Shown here: one piece after another, positions 43,378-52,378 of the stretch
How the letters are laid out: each line of letters begins with the position of its first letter
How positions within the stretch are numbered: the first letter of the stretch is position 1
Assembly (NCBI GenBank): GCA_900543695.1
Contig: UQSG01000003.1
Location: 1 to 64,000 of the forward strand
Direction of reading: 5' to 3'
DNA length: 64,000 nt
Source: an uncultured Clostridium sp.
GTDB taxonomy: Bacteria; Bacillota; Clostridia; UBA1212; UBA1255
Made by a program: the position numbers and the translations under genes
The notes under the pieces: model-generated
What the model was told of the DNA's origin: nothing
What the model saw: only the letters and a program-made list of their open reading frames with translations
The model's database searches: none

Positions 43378-44211
43378 TTACTTTTTCTTCTTTTTAGCGA
43401 CAATCGCTATAATAACTACTGCAGCAACAGCAACGGCTGCTATACTGCATACGATAATCGGAAAAAGATCTGTTTTCTGTTCCGGAGTTTCTACCGTAAC
43501 CTTTGTTGGCGTCGAAGCTGCTGCATCGGTCTTTTCAGCCGTGGAAGAGGGTGTCGGTGTTGACGCCGGAGTCGGTGTCGCTGTCGGCGCAGAAGGAGTA
43601 ACGGAAGGATCATTAATCAAAAGCGCGTTCCCCCACAAAGCGCTGTCAGAGTATGTGGTTTCATTGGGATCCACACAAAGCTTAAGCGTCGAAGCGCCGG
43701 CAATATTGATCGAAATCTGCTGCGGCTCGGCATCATACGTCATGACATCACTTTCGTATACAACCTCTTCGTCTACCAAAACATAAAAAGCTGCCGTATT
43801 TCTTTCAACTTCCTGCGCCCATGGATAATCATTCATTCCGATTGTTGCTGTGAAAAGTGTGTAGCCTGCACCTTCAATATCAATTTCCAATCCGGTTTCC
43901 TCTCCAGCTGAAAGCTCATAGCTGTGCATTCCGATTCCCTTTGCATATGTCTCTCCGGCAATACAAATTGGCTCGCCATCAAATGCCGTGTCAAAGCCGG
44001 GCATCGGATTCTCGGGATCCCTTGGATCGTGACCGACATAAGAAAGCAATTTGTCCGGATTATTAACCAAATAATCACTCACATAAATCTGCTGCAAAGC
44101 TGCATCTCCCTCTTCAGCCTGCAGAAACAGCGCCTGCATTGAACAGAAGCAAAGCCCGAGGCAAAGCATGAGGTTTACAGCCATCTTTAAAGTTTTCATT
44201 TTTTCTTTCAT
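43378..44211 (-). CDS. NPCBM-domain surface protein with C-terminal membrane anchor
   Basis: 277 residues. Signal peptide (LKMAVNLMLCLGLCFCSMQALFLQA), then an NPCBM carbohydrate-binding beta-sandwich (about 60-190: DGEPICIAGETYAKGIGMHS, ATIGMNDYPW, FYVLVDEEVVYESDVM). A Ser/Thr/Pro/Ala linker (TPSAPTATPTPASTPTPSST) and a C-terminal membrane helix with KKKKK follow. It seems to be a displayed binding module without a catalytic domain. The start at 44211 has GAGGAGA upstream; the frame extends further without a site. An inverted repeat overlaps its promoter region. Confidence 0.8.
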   Translation of the reverse strand: MKEKMKTLKMAVNLMLCLGLCFCSMQALFLQAEEGDAALQQIYVSDYLVNNPDKLLSYVGHDPRDPENPMPGFDTAFDGEPICIAGETYAKGIGMHSYELSAGEETGLEIDIEGAGYTLFTATIGMNDYPWAQEVERNTAAFYVLVDEEVVYESDVMTYDAEPQQISINIAGASTLKLCVDPNETTYSDSALWGNALLINDPSVTPSAPTATPTPASTPTPSSTAEKTDAAASTPTKVTVETPEQKTDLFPIIVCSIAAVAVAAVVIIAIVAKKKKK

Positions 44212-44238
44212 ATAAATATCTCCTCGTATTATAAAGTA

Positions 44239-44293
44239 GTAGTGTTTATAGTCCCTCTCCAAGGACTGTATGCTATACAGTTGGAGACACTAC
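44239..44293. repeat. Nested inverted repeat upstream of the NPCBM gene
   Basis: GTAGTGT/ACACTAC outer, CTCCAA/TTGGAG middle and CTGTA/TACAG inner arms can form one interrupted hairpin. A TATAAT (minus, 44228-44233) lies just downstream, so this may be the operator of that gene, or the end of the IS110 relic. Confidence 0.55.
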
Positions 44294-44454
44294 GGATCGT
44301 TCCCTTTCTCCAGCCACTCGATGGGTACGGAAAGGCGCCAACCACAGTCTCTTTGTATTGCTGCTAATCCGTTAGATACCGCATGACGGTTGATTTAGAA
44401 CAAGCTTACATTAAGAAGAAAGCACTGTGATCCCAAACAGTATTTAACTATTAC

Positions 44455-44826
44455 TAAGGAGTATTCACCGCTAAGGATAAGCATGACTGCCTTATCACGA
44501 ACTCAGATGGCGAAGTTTTTCCGGTTTTTACCATTCAGAATAATCGGAATGAATCTAACGATCTTTTTTCCATGATTCAATCCCGTTTCATCAGACGTAT
44601 CCAATTACCTGGCAGTCCGGGCAGTTCGAAGCCTCTTGTTCGCACACGGAAAAAACGAGGATGCGTTATTTACGTGTGCTCCGATCGATGCTGTCAAATA
44701 TATCTCCAGAGAAAGATTTCTGAAAGGCAACACTGCAATGTTGCCATCACCCGCGCCGCAAAGAAACTTATACTTTTAATCTGCGCGATGGTTAAAATCA
44801 GGCAAGCCTTCTATAAAACGGCCTGA
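44455..44826 (+). pseudogene. IS110-family transposase remnant with internal deletion
   Basis: VFTAKDKHDCLITNSDGEVF and FTIQNNRNESNDLFSMI match the N-terminus of IS110 DEDD transposases (DIAKDKHDC-I-NS-GE). Near the end, HCNVAITRAAKKLILLICAM and the closing YKTA match their C-terminus. The catalytic middle is missing. Inactive. Confidence 0.7.
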
Positions 44827-45022
44827 CTTTTTCTGTTCTGTAATACTCCCTGCGAGCATTGGTATATGATGCTCTGTTTGTCATTCGATTTTCAAGGTAC
44901 AACGATATCTGAAATGCGTTTCCGTAATTCATTAAATCTCCATTTTCACCTTGACTTTTTAGGACTTGACGTCTCTTGGCAGGTTTAGTTGTCCTTCGGA
45001 ATATACGCGGTTTCTCTACAGG

Positions 45023-47155
45023 TTATACCGGCGTTATGTAAAGCAGCGCCGATCCCTTTGCATCCGGAATTTCAACAGTAATCCCCTTCTCCATCAAAGC
45101 AGCCCCAGTTTCTGTATAAGTTTTTTGAGTGTCTGCATCTCGTACGGCATACGTCATGTCCGGTATCAGCCCCTTTAGTTTAATGCTATAGCTAGGATTT
45201 TTTGCCTTTTCAGGACGGAAAAGCTGGACAAAGCCTTTATTTAGCTCTGGATCAAAAAACTCCCAACCTCTCCAGCAATCGTCTCCGCGTCCCCATTCCG
45301 TTAACGGATAATAATCATTATAATAATATTGATTAATCTCTCTCCATTCATAAGCTGATTCCCGGATTTCATCCCAAGCCAGCCTGCTGTAGTTCACATT
45401 CCAAGTCATTGCTACCCACGGAGCGTAGGAAGAACGCATCGTGTAACGATCCGCTTGTGTACACGTTCCCGGTCCTGTGACACAAGCACCAAAGTACGGC
45501 AGCCACTGGAAGAGCGTTTGATGCATAGCCTGCTTATCCTCCTGATTCGAATAGTCATGATCCGTTTTATGAAGCGGGACGGATCTTCGCATGCTTTCAA
45601 TGTCATTTCGTCCGCCACCTGCAGCGCAAGAATCAATCATCATGTTTGGGAAACGTTCAATCAGTAAATCCCAGTAAAGATAATATCCTTGAGCATAAAG
45701 ATTCTCTGCAATTCCCATTCTTCCCTCCCGATTCTGTGCATTAAAGTTACCAGCAGGGTTGATTCCGTAATCCTGGCGGTACAGAGAAATTCCACCATCC
45801 TGTAAAATTCCGCTTGTTCTTTCCAGCATCCAGTGTACAAAATCCAGATTGCCAAAATTTACAAGATTGTTATCAAGCATATATTCGCGCGGTATTCCAT
45901 ATGTATCATCGTGATCATTCCAGTCAAGCCGAACAACCTCAGGCTCAAACCACAAAAGTGTCTTTACCCCGTGCTTTGCTCCGAAATCACTGATTGCTTT
46001 AAATTTTGAAGGAAACCGAATCGTATCAACCATCCATGTACCGGTATGAAGCCACGTCGATAGCTGCTCCTGTCCCGTCCGAAAATACCAGCCGGCATCC
46101 ATCCACCAATAAGAAATCGGGACACCGTGATCAACATATTTTTTAATGGCTGCAATCTGATTTTCGTCGGTCGCATCCTTCATTTCATTATAAACCCAGG
46201 AGGTGCCTCCGGACAGGTGCGGCGGAAAAAGATCTCCATCAATACGTCTCATATTGCAATCAATAAACCAGTGACGCCACAGATTCATTGCGCGCGCCTC
46301 ATCCCTTCCCTCATATTCCAGGAACGCCACAAGAGGAGTACGAATCCGTTCCCCCGGTTCAAGATACGACGAAAAGGTCTCCTGTCCTGCCAGAAAACGA
46401 ACAGCCTCTGAATCATCCGACTGACGGTCGTAGGTAAATGAGGCTCCCCACATTATTGGCCACCCTAATGCAACAAATGTACCGCCGTTTCCATACTCAA
46501 CATTAAAATACGGAAAATAATCGTAGGTTGAGCGTCCTGTCGGTGGCGTCATACTCACACTTCCTGTCGCACTCATATCAAAGGTGTACGGTGCATACGG
46601 TCCAAGTTCTTCCGTTCCGCCATCTCCGTAAATACCTTTTAAAACGGGAGATGCTCCTGTAAACTCCAGATCTGCACACTTTAAATTTTCAAGCACAGCA
46701 GAGTTATTTTCGCCCTTATTCTCAAAATAGACAGTCCACTCGTATGCGCAGTAATCGGGATAGATCGCCATTTGCAGCGTAACCTCAAGCTCATCACGGA
46801 ATTTGAGAAGAATTTCCGTCGAGACTTTTGCCCCCTGCTCCACGGTTTGTCTGGAAATCTCCCGGAAGTCCTTTTTCAATCCGCGATAATTTTTATCATC
46901 GTAGGTGAAAGATACTGGTAAAGTTTCCAAATCATTGAGAAAACTCTCATATTTATATATAATTTTCTTCTTTTGCTCCATTGTCTGATATACACCGTTT
47001 CCCTTTTCATCAGTAATCCAATACGAATATGAATTTGTATCAACGCATGAGGCAAAAACCAGCACAGATAAACATAGTATAATCAAATTTAATACCTTCA
47101 TTTTCAAACTCGTTTTCCGCCTTTCATTCGTTACGCTTCTTTTAATATTTAACAT
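45023..47155 (-). CDS. GH36 alpha-galactosidase, lipoprotein
   Basis: 710 residues. Signal with lipobox (LSVLVFASC, about 28-36). N-terminal beta-supersandwich (about 40-320), TIM barrel (about 320-620) with YWWMDAGWY, LLWFEPEVVR, nucleophile Asp in SLYRQDYGINP and acid/base Asp in MIDSCAAGGGRNDIES, which are the GH36/GHD motifs; a C-terminal beta domain follows. Cleaves terminal alpha-galactosides outside the cell. The start at 47155 has AAGGAT 6 bases upstream; a second ATG at 47101 is possible. Divergent from the AraC-type regulator. Confidence 0.88.
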   Translation of the reverse strand: MLNIKRSVTNERRKTSLKMKVLNLIILCLSVLVFASCVDTNSYSYWITDEKGNGVYQTMEQKKKIIYKYESFLNDLETLPVSFTYDDKNYRGLKKDFREISRQTVEQGAKVSTEILLKFRDELEVTLQMAIYPDYCAYEWTVYFENKGENNSAVLENLKCADLEFTGASPVLKGIYGDGGTEELGPYAPYTFDMSATGSVSMTPPTGRSTYDYFPYFNVEYGNGGTFVALGWPIMWGASFTYDRQSDDSEAVRFLAGQETFSSYLEPGERIRTPLVAFLEYEGRDEARAMNLWRHWFIDCNMRRIDGDLFPPHLSGGTSWVYNEMKDATDENQIAAIKKYVDHGVPISYWWMDAGWYFRTGQEQLSTWLHTGTWMVDTIRFPSKFKAISDFGAKHGVKTLLWFEPEVVRLDWNDHDDTYGIPREYMLDNNLVNFGNLDFVHWMLERTSGILQDGGISLYRQDYGINPAGNFNAQNREGRMGIAENLYAQGYYLYWDLLIERFPNMMIDSCAAGGGRNDIESMRRSVPLHKTDHDYSNQEDKQAMHQTLFQWLPYFGACVTGPGTCTQADRYTMRSSYAPWVAMTWNVNYSRLAWDEIRESAYEWREINQYYYNDYYPLTEWGRGDDCWRGWEFFDPELNKGFVQLFRPEKAKNPSYSIKLKGLIPDMTYAVRDADTQKTYTETGAALMEKGITVEIPDAKGSALLYITPV

Positions 47156-47239
47156 GTTTTATCCTTGCATGTCACGTCCTTTTTTTAACTAAAAACATTG
47201 CAAAATTTATTATTTCATACGCTCCCCATGCTGAAAGTA

Positions 47240-47268
47240 TTGTCATATATCCTTATATAATATATACT
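47240..47268 (+). promoter_or_regulatory. Promoter of the AraC-family regulator gene
   Basis: TTGTCA (47240-47245), 17 bp, TATACT (47263-47268). The divergent alpha-galactosidase gene begins about 85 bp away on the other side. Confidence 0.65.
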
Positions 47269-47313
47269 ATTCATGTTTTTACTGGACATCCGCTGCAAGC
47301 TAAGGAGTCAACA

Positions 47314-48351
47314 ATGGGCTGTAACGTTCAATTTGAAGATTTTTTTGAAAGCTACCGCGCAGGCGAGCAGATTTATCGGAAATACATGGACACGCTGGAT
47401 CCAGGCTCTGTTGATTCCGAGTTTGTTTTGAAAAATGGTATGTATATTCCGGGAATTTCAATGCCTTCCAACTGTCTCGACGAGCAGATATTTATGTATA
47501 ACGACAACATTAAAATCGTAAAACATGCCTGTTACATGCCTTTCTTCCGGCACAGTCATACATTTTTTGAAATGATCTATGTTTACAGTGGAAACGCAGT
47601 AAATCAACTTGCAGACAATTTCATCCCATTAGAGACCGGCGACGTATGCATTCTCGCCCCGAACGTCAGTCACAGTCTTAATGTTTTCAGCGATAGCATC
47701 ATAATTAATATTTTAATCCGAAAGACAAGCTTCAGCGAGACGTTTATCGATTTATTCACTGAAAAAAGCATACTGGGGCAGTTTTTTTCCAGTACGCTCT
47801 ATGAAAAGGATTCCCTTCCTTATGTTATTTGCCGCTCCGGTCGTGATGCCATGTTGCATAGCTTCATAGAAATGCTGATGTACGAGGACATCTGTAAAAA
47901 GGATCGATATGCCCGTACAATCAAAGAAAACTATATGCGTACAATCTTCTGCTATCTTATCAGAAATCATTCCGAACATTTTGAACATATTCCTGCCCTT
48001 TCTTTTTCCACAAAAAACATCAGCGAAATTCTTTCATATATCCGGGAGCATTATACTGACGTCCATCAAAGCGAGCTTGCAGAACATTTCCATTACACAG
48101 TTCCCTATCTGAGCAAACGCATTAAAGCCGAGACGGGACGTAGTTTTTCGGAAATTTTAGCGAGGCTGCGCATCAAAAACGCGTGTATTTTATTAAAAAC
48201 CACGGATCTGCCAATTACTGAGATCGCAATACGCTCCGGCTTCCGGAAATATGACGTTTTCTATAAGATGTTTCAGAAGCACATCGGTATGCCTCCCAAA
48301 ACATACCGATCACAAAGCGTCGACGCGTACGCCATCTCTGGTCGCATATAA
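47314..48351 (+). CDS. AraC-family transcription regulator
   Basis: 345 residues. N-terminal cupin sensor (about 65-150: FFRHSHTFFEMIYVYSGNAV, PLETGDVCILAPNVSH). C-terminal double HTH (about 240-335): YIREHYTDVHQSELAEHFHY, VPYLSKRIKAETGRSFSEIL, and LPITEIAIRSGFRKYDVFYKMFQKHIG with the AraC signature. TAAGGAG precedes the ATG. As it is divergent from the alpha-galactosidase gene it probably activates it in response to a sugar. Confidence 0.9.
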   Translation: MGCNVQFEDFFESYRAGEQIYRKYMDTLDPGSVDSEFVLKNGMYIPGISMPSNCLDEQIFMYNDNIKIVKHACYMPFFRHSHTFFEMIYVYSGNAVNQLADNFIPLETGDVCILAPNVSHSLNVFSDSIIINILIRKTSFSETFIDLFTEKSILGQFFSSTLYEKDSLPYVICRSGRDAMLHSFIEMLMYEDICKKDRYARTIKENYMRTIFCYLIRNHSEHFEHIPALSFSTKNISEILSYIREHYTDVHQSELAEHFHYTVPYLSKRIKAETGRSFSEILARLRIKNACILLKTTDLPITEIAIRSGFRKYDVFYKMFQKHIGMPPKTYRSQSVDAYAISGRI

Positions 48352-48404
48352 ATTTCCGGTCGTTCAAAAGAACTGCCATGTGAACAGCAAAGCACGAGAC
48401 TATA

Positions 48405-48707
48405 TTGCGTGCCCGGATTCAGTTGTCTGAATTCTTCGGCGGCGTTACGCCGAGGCTTATTCCTGATAACTGTTCTACGGCAGTGAACCATTCGAAAAGT
48501 GACTGGTATACCACCGCGCTGAATACTACTTATCATGAACTGGCAGAACATTATAATGTCGCCATCATTCCGGCAAGAGTCCGGAAACCCAAGGATAAAC
48601 CGAATGTAGAAGGTTCCGTTGGCAAGATCTCCACATGGATCACAGCAGCCCTTCGCAATGAACAGTTTTTCTCCCTTGCAGAATTAAATGCTGCTCGAAG
48701 GAATTAA
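48405..48707 (+). pseudogene. IS21-family transposase (IstA) fragment
   Basis: FFGGVTPRLIPDNCSTAV, then YHELAEHYNVAIIPARVRKP, then DKPNVEGSVGKISTWI and FSLAELNA. This is the central DDE part of IstA (PDN-K-AV, AEHY---IIPARVR-PKDK--VEG). Both ends and IstB are missing; it runs straight into an integrase tail. Inactive. Confidence 0.85.
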
Positions 48708-48828
48708 TATCCAGGAAATTGCGCGAAGACTAGGCCGCTCAAAAATAGAGATCACGTGGAATCCTTACGCCCATCTATATCCCAGAGAAGAAGAACGTGC
48801 AATAAAAATACTAACTGAACCCGTGTAA
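48694..48828 (+). pseudogene. Tyrosine recombinase (integrase) C-terminal tail
   Basis: About 44 codons reading INIQEIARRLGRSKIEITWN then PYAHLYPREEE, the last part of phage-type integrases with the catalytic Tyr in the Y-x-H-L-Y-P motif. No start. It lies 52 bp from the 3' end of tRNA-Ser, the usual attachment place of such elements. Confidence 0.75.
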
Positions 48829-48843
48829 AATCGTGTAAGCAAA

Positions 48844-48873
48844 TAAAAAAGCCGCTTATTCAGCGGCTTTTTC
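48844..48873. terminator. Bidirectional terminator between integrase tail and tRNA-Ser
   Basis: AGCCGCT (48850-48856), loop TATTC, AGCGGCT (48862-48868), flanked by A and T runs on both sides. It serves the minus-strand tRNA. Confidence 0.85.
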
Positions 48874-48879
48874 GCTCTT

Positions 48880-48971
48880 TGGCGGAGATAGAGAGATTTG
48901 AACTCTCGCGCCGGTATCCCGACCTACACCCTTAGCAGGGGCGCCCCTTCGGCCAACTTGGGTATATCTCC
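48880..48971 (-). tRNA. tRNA-Ser(GCU)
   Basis: 92 nt with encoded CCA. Acceptor GGAGATA pairs with TATCTCC, discriminator G. Anticodon loop CTGCTAA gives anticodon GCU. It has the long variable arm of class II tRNAs and a T-arm GAGAGTTCAAATCTCTC. Confidence 0.95.
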
Positions 48972-49151
48972 ACATATAATAACCGAGCTTCGCTATTATA
49001 CCATAAAGAAAAAATTCGTCAATAAAATTTTATTAATATCGGAAGACCGGGCTCTCCCCCCTCCCGCATGGTTCCGGGTCAAGCCGGGTAAATTCCGGCA
49101 AAAAGCAAATACATCAACAGCGCAAACGCGGCATATATAAGCTGTTTTGTA

Positions 49152-50573
49152 TTATGCCCCGCGGTCTCCGTTATTTTTCTCCGTATCCCGCTTTTTTTCG
49201 GAATCAGAGCCGCATTCCTCCTGCTCGGCAAAGCCCTCCGTGCTTTCTTTTTCAAACAGCGTCTTAATTGTCTTGCAGAGAATCTCCAAATCAAGTAAAA
49301 TACTGTAGCTTTGAATATACATAAGGTCGAGCTTTAGCTTATCATACGGCTTGGTGTTGTATTTCCCGTATACCTGCGCATAGCCAGTCAGGCCGGCCTT
49401 GACTTTCTCACGAAATTTAAATTCCGGGATTTCCTCAGTATATTTTCTGACATGCTCGACACGCTCAGGTCGCGGCCCAACCACACTCATATCACCCTTT
49501 AAAATATTAAACAGCTGCGGAAGCTCATCGACGCGGATTTTCCGGAGGACTCTTCCAACCCGGGTAATTCTGGGATCGTTATCAATCGCAGGGATCACAG
49601 CCCCTTCCTTTTCCGCATCTACGATCATGCTTCTAAATTTTAATATCGAAAAAATCTTTCCGTCCTTCGTACAGCGGTCCTGTCTGAAAAAAACCGGACC
49701 TTTATCATCCAGCTTAATGGCCAGCGCGATGATTCCCATCAGCGGTGACAGCACAACAATAGCGATCAGAGAAAGCAAAATATCAAAAAAACGTTTTACA
49801 AACCGCTGTTCAACCGTTAAGCCGCTGTTTCTTGAAAGGAGCAGCGGCGTGTCAAAAAGGTGAAGCCCTTCGGCGCTGCGTACAAGAATATCCGAAATCT
49901 TAGGCGTCGTATACGTTCTGATCGAACAATCATAGCAGTATTTCAATATTTTATTCCGAACTTCAGCGGGAACGTCGCATATTATGACGCCTTCATATTC
50001 ATGCGTCAAAGCGAAAATTTTATCAAGACCTTCCGAAATATGAATCCGTTTTGAAACGTAAAAGCAATCGCTGCGCGTATTAAATTTATCCATCAGGCTG
50101 TGTGTCCAGCGTTCTCCGTACACCAGGAGCACATGTCTGGGCGGATAAATCTTTCTATATAGAAACAGAGAAAGCGGACTCCACAGAGAAATTACAACGA
50201 TCTCGACAAGCGTCATGAGCAGCAGCGGAACAACGGTATAAAAATGTTTTGTCAGCAAAACAATTTGCAGATAAATCAAAATATTGGAGCAGATGCATGT
50301 AAGCGACTGCGCATATACCATATTAAAGTTGCGCAGATAACCGATTTTTAGCCCCCCAAAAATCGCCGTAAAAATACAAAGAACCACTCCATATACGGCG
50401 ACCATCATCCAATGCCCGAGCCGCGCATAGGTAATTTCCATCAGCTCACTGTAATATTCCTTCCAGACATACCAATACAAAAGCATTTCCGCGGCAAAAA
50501 GCAGCGCTACAAGACATAAGCGAAACAGTCTTTTATATTGCTCGTAATTTTTCATTTGTACCAACTCCAACAT
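49152..50573 (-). CDS. Polyprenyl glycosylphosphotransferase (WcaJ/WbaP-like)
   Basis: 473 residues. Four N-terminal membrane segments, a CoA-binding-like domain (about 145-250), then a membrane helix (FFDILLSLIAIVVLSPLMGI) and the catalytic sugar-transferase domain with KLDDKGPVFFRQDR, KFRSM, DELPQLFNILKGDMSVVGPRPE and KVKAGLTGYAQVYGKYNT. It adds the first sugar phosphate to undecaprenyl phosphate for capsule or exopolysaccharide. The last about 35 residues are a charged tail. No polymer cluster is adjacent. A short hydrophobic frame (49079-49150) follows but lacks a start. Confidence 0.9.
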   Translation of the reverse strand: MLELVQMKNYEQYKRLFRLCLVALLFAAEMLLYWYVWKEYYSELMEITYARLGHWMMVAVYGVVLCIFTAIFGGLKIGYLRNFNMVYAQSLTCICSNILIYLQIVLLTKHFYTVVPLLLMTLVEIVVISLWSPLSLFLYRKIYPPRHVLLVYGERWTHSLMDKFNTRSDCFYVSKRIHISEGLDKIFALTHEYEGVIICDVPAEVRNKILKYCYDCSIRTYTTPKISDILVRSAEGLHLFDTPLLLSRNSGLTVEQRFVKRFFDILLSLIAIVVLSPLMGIIALAIKLDDKGPVFFRQDRCTKDGKIFSILKFRSMIVDAEKEGAVIPAIDNDPRITRVGRVLRKIRVDELPQLFNILKGDMSVVGPRPERVEHVRKYTEEIPEFKFREKVKAGLTGYAQVYGKYNTKPYDKLKLDLMYIQSYSILLDLEILCKTIKTLFEKESTEGFAEQEECGSDSEKKRDTEKNNGDRGA

Positions 50574-50673
50574 CTCCCGCGCGGAGATCGCCTATCATTA
50601 ATATTTCCCGAACTGTGCAAGTATAGCATTATTGTAAAAAAATGACAACTCTTGGCTGCCAATGCGCCTGCAA

Positions 50674-51513
50674 TCAATTTTTTAAAATGCGGTAAACGTC
50701 CTTTATACTTGAAAACACATACATAGGCCGCCGTTCCTGCGGCGTATTTTCAATATCCTCCAGCGTTGCTTCCCCTGTTAAAACGCAGATTGATTTGACG
50801 CCGGCGTTGATCGCCGATAAAATATCTGTATTCAGCCGATCTCCGATTACTGCAATCTGTTCCGGGGAATAGCCGTATTGCTCCATAATAACCCGGATCA
50901 TGCACGGGTTAGGCTTCCCCGCAATAAACGAGGGACGCTTTCCCGTTGCGCTTTGAATACATTCCATAAAGGAACCGGCGTCGGGAACGGAGCGCCCGCC
51001 GCTTACCGGGCAAACCGTATCAGGATGCGTTGCCCAATATTCAACCCCGTCTGTAATATAATCGCAGGCAATGCGGAGCTTCTCATACGTCAGCGTCGTA
51101 TCATAAGCCAGCACGACAAAATCCGGCCGTTTTTCCGGTTCAGGGTAGTATTCTTTTATTATTTTAAACCCATTTTCCGATAAATATTCCTCCAGCGCCG
51201 GCGTGCCGAGCAGAAACAAAGCTGCGCCCGGATGTTTTTTATTTAATTCATAAACAAGCGCATTGACAGAGGTAAAAAAATCTTCTTCTCCGGAAGCAAT
51301 TCCAAGGCGAGCCAGTTTCTCTACATATTGCCTCGTCGCTTTTGAAGAATTATTCGTTATATACATCGCTCTTTTATTCTGTTTTTTCAGGATATCCAAA
51401 AAGGCAAGCGTACCATCAATCAGCGTATTGCCAAGGTATATCGTTCCGTCCATATCCAGTAAAAAGCATTCAATTTCTTTAAGCTTTGCAGGATCTCCGC
51501 TGCATAAATCCAC
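50674..51513 (-). CDS. HAD-IIA (NagD-like) phosphatase
   Basis: 279 residues. Motif I FLLDMDGTIYLGN, motif II YITNNSSK, late AGKPNPCMIRVI and VIGDRLNTDILSAI, all of the NagD/AraL subfamily. It dephosphorylates small phospho-sugars or nucleotides. GTG at 51513 was chosen: GGAGG lies 7 bases upstream, whereas the longer frames start beyond a TATAAT (51533-51538, minus) that looks like its promoter -10. The DnaA-box cluster lies just upstream. Confidence 0.88.
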   Translation of the reverse strand: MDLCSGDPAKLKEIECFLLDMDGTIYLGNTLIDGTLAFLDILKKQNKRAMYITNNSSKATRQYVEKLARLGIASGEEDFFTSVNALVYELNKKHPGAALFLLGTPALEEYLSENGFKIIKEYYPEPEKRPDFVVLAYDTTLTYEKLRIACDYITDGVEYWATHPDTVCPVSGGRSVPDAGSFMECIQSATGKRPSFIAGKPNPCMIRVIMEQYGYSPEQIAVIGDRLNTDILSAINAGVKSICVLTGEATLEDIENTPQERRPMYVFSSIKDVYRILKN

Positions 51514-51659
51514 AATATCGCCTCCGTGTGGCATTATAGCACAGAAACATGAACTTACAGTAAAAGATTTTAATCGATTGACATCCAGAAACAGACTTGT
51601 ATTTTTTTGGCTTCTTCTTATCTCCCCTCTGAAATATCTACAAGCTATTCCACAAGAAT

Positions 51660-51822
51660 TTATACACTTATTCACAAATCCAAGCCATTTATCCACAGCC
51701 TTTCTGTGGATTACTTTGATTTTTACTTATATTTTGCATGTTTTTACAATTTTACATGTGAATAAAGCGATTTGAATAATCCACAGCTTTTTTCTTACTT
51801 ATCCACAAAATGCTGTGGATAA
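51660..51822. promoter_or_regulatory. Cluster of DnaA boxes
   Basis: Exact TTATCCACA at 51689-51697 and 51799-51807, and inverted at 51814-51822. TTATTCACA at 51668-51676 and inverted at 51757-51765. TAATCCACA at 51777-51785 and inverted at 51705-51713. TTATACACT at 51660-51668. That is eight sites within 163 bp, with an A+T-rich stretch at 51714-51756. dnaA and dnaN are not in the window. The last two boxes fall in the 3' end of a pilin-like gene. Either a DnaA-titration/regulatory locus or an origin-like site. Confidence 0.8.
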
Positions 51823-52358
51823 GTTTGTGTTTCCAGGACGAAACCAGACAGAAATACCATATTTTTTTCGTGGCCGATAATAAATACGGTATTTTCCGCT
51901 AATTTATTAAAAAGCTCTCCCTTCAGATAATCGTTTGAGTTTTCCGACGCAATATTGATTTCCATCTGTTCCGATCTGTCGTCCAAGATAAAATGCAGCA
52001 TATTATTTACTGTATTAATTTTATTCTGTTCTCGCATGCTCTGTGTGGAAAATTCGCGTTTGACGATTGCTCCGTCATCCATTTTTAAAACGGTCATGCT
52101 ATTCTTATATGCAAAAATTCCGCCTAATATTTCACCCGGGAAATGAAGCTCCGAGACGCATTCCAGCATGGCAGCTTCATCAAGAGAAACCGTTCCATCC
52201 AAATTCATGCTGATATGATTGACAAGCTCTCTTCCCGTAAGATTTAAATTCTGTTTCGAAAGTCTATATTGCTGCCGGGCTGTTAACGAAGATACCGAGC
52301 TCAAAAAAGCTCCCGCAAACAAAAAGATCGATACGAAAAAGCATAGCAGTAGCTGCAT
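51795..52358 (-). CDS. TadE/pseudopilin-like membrane protein
   Basis: 187 residues. A hydrophobic N-terminal segment (QLLLCFFVSIFLFAGAFLSS) is followed by a soluble outside domain; no known motif after it. Last gene of the Tad-type operon, with the size and layout of minor pilins. The 3' end carries two DnaA-box sequences as codons (YPQHFVDK). Confidence 0.55.
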   Translation of the reverse strand: MQLLLCFFVSIFLFAGAFLSSVSSLTARQQYRLSKQNLNLTGRELVNHISMNLDGTVSLDEAAMLECVSELHFPGEILGGIFAYKNSMTVLKMDDGAIVKREFSTQSMREQNKINTVNNMLHFILDDRSEQMEINIASENSNDYLKGELFNKLAENTVFIIGHEKNMVFLSGFVLETQTYPQHFVDK

Positions 52359-52378
52359 AATTTCCTCCCTTTATCGTA

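Noticed and set aside
49079..49294. Small membrane protein after the sugar transferase
   Set aside because: The hydrophobic part (LIYAAFALLMYLLFAGIYPA) is attractive, but the only start codon lies deep inside the sugar-transferase gene in another frame.
51660..51822. Chromosomal oriC
   Set aside because: DnaA boxes are dense, but dnaA, dnaN and rpmH are not nearby and gene direction does not switch here; kept only as a DnaA-box cluster.
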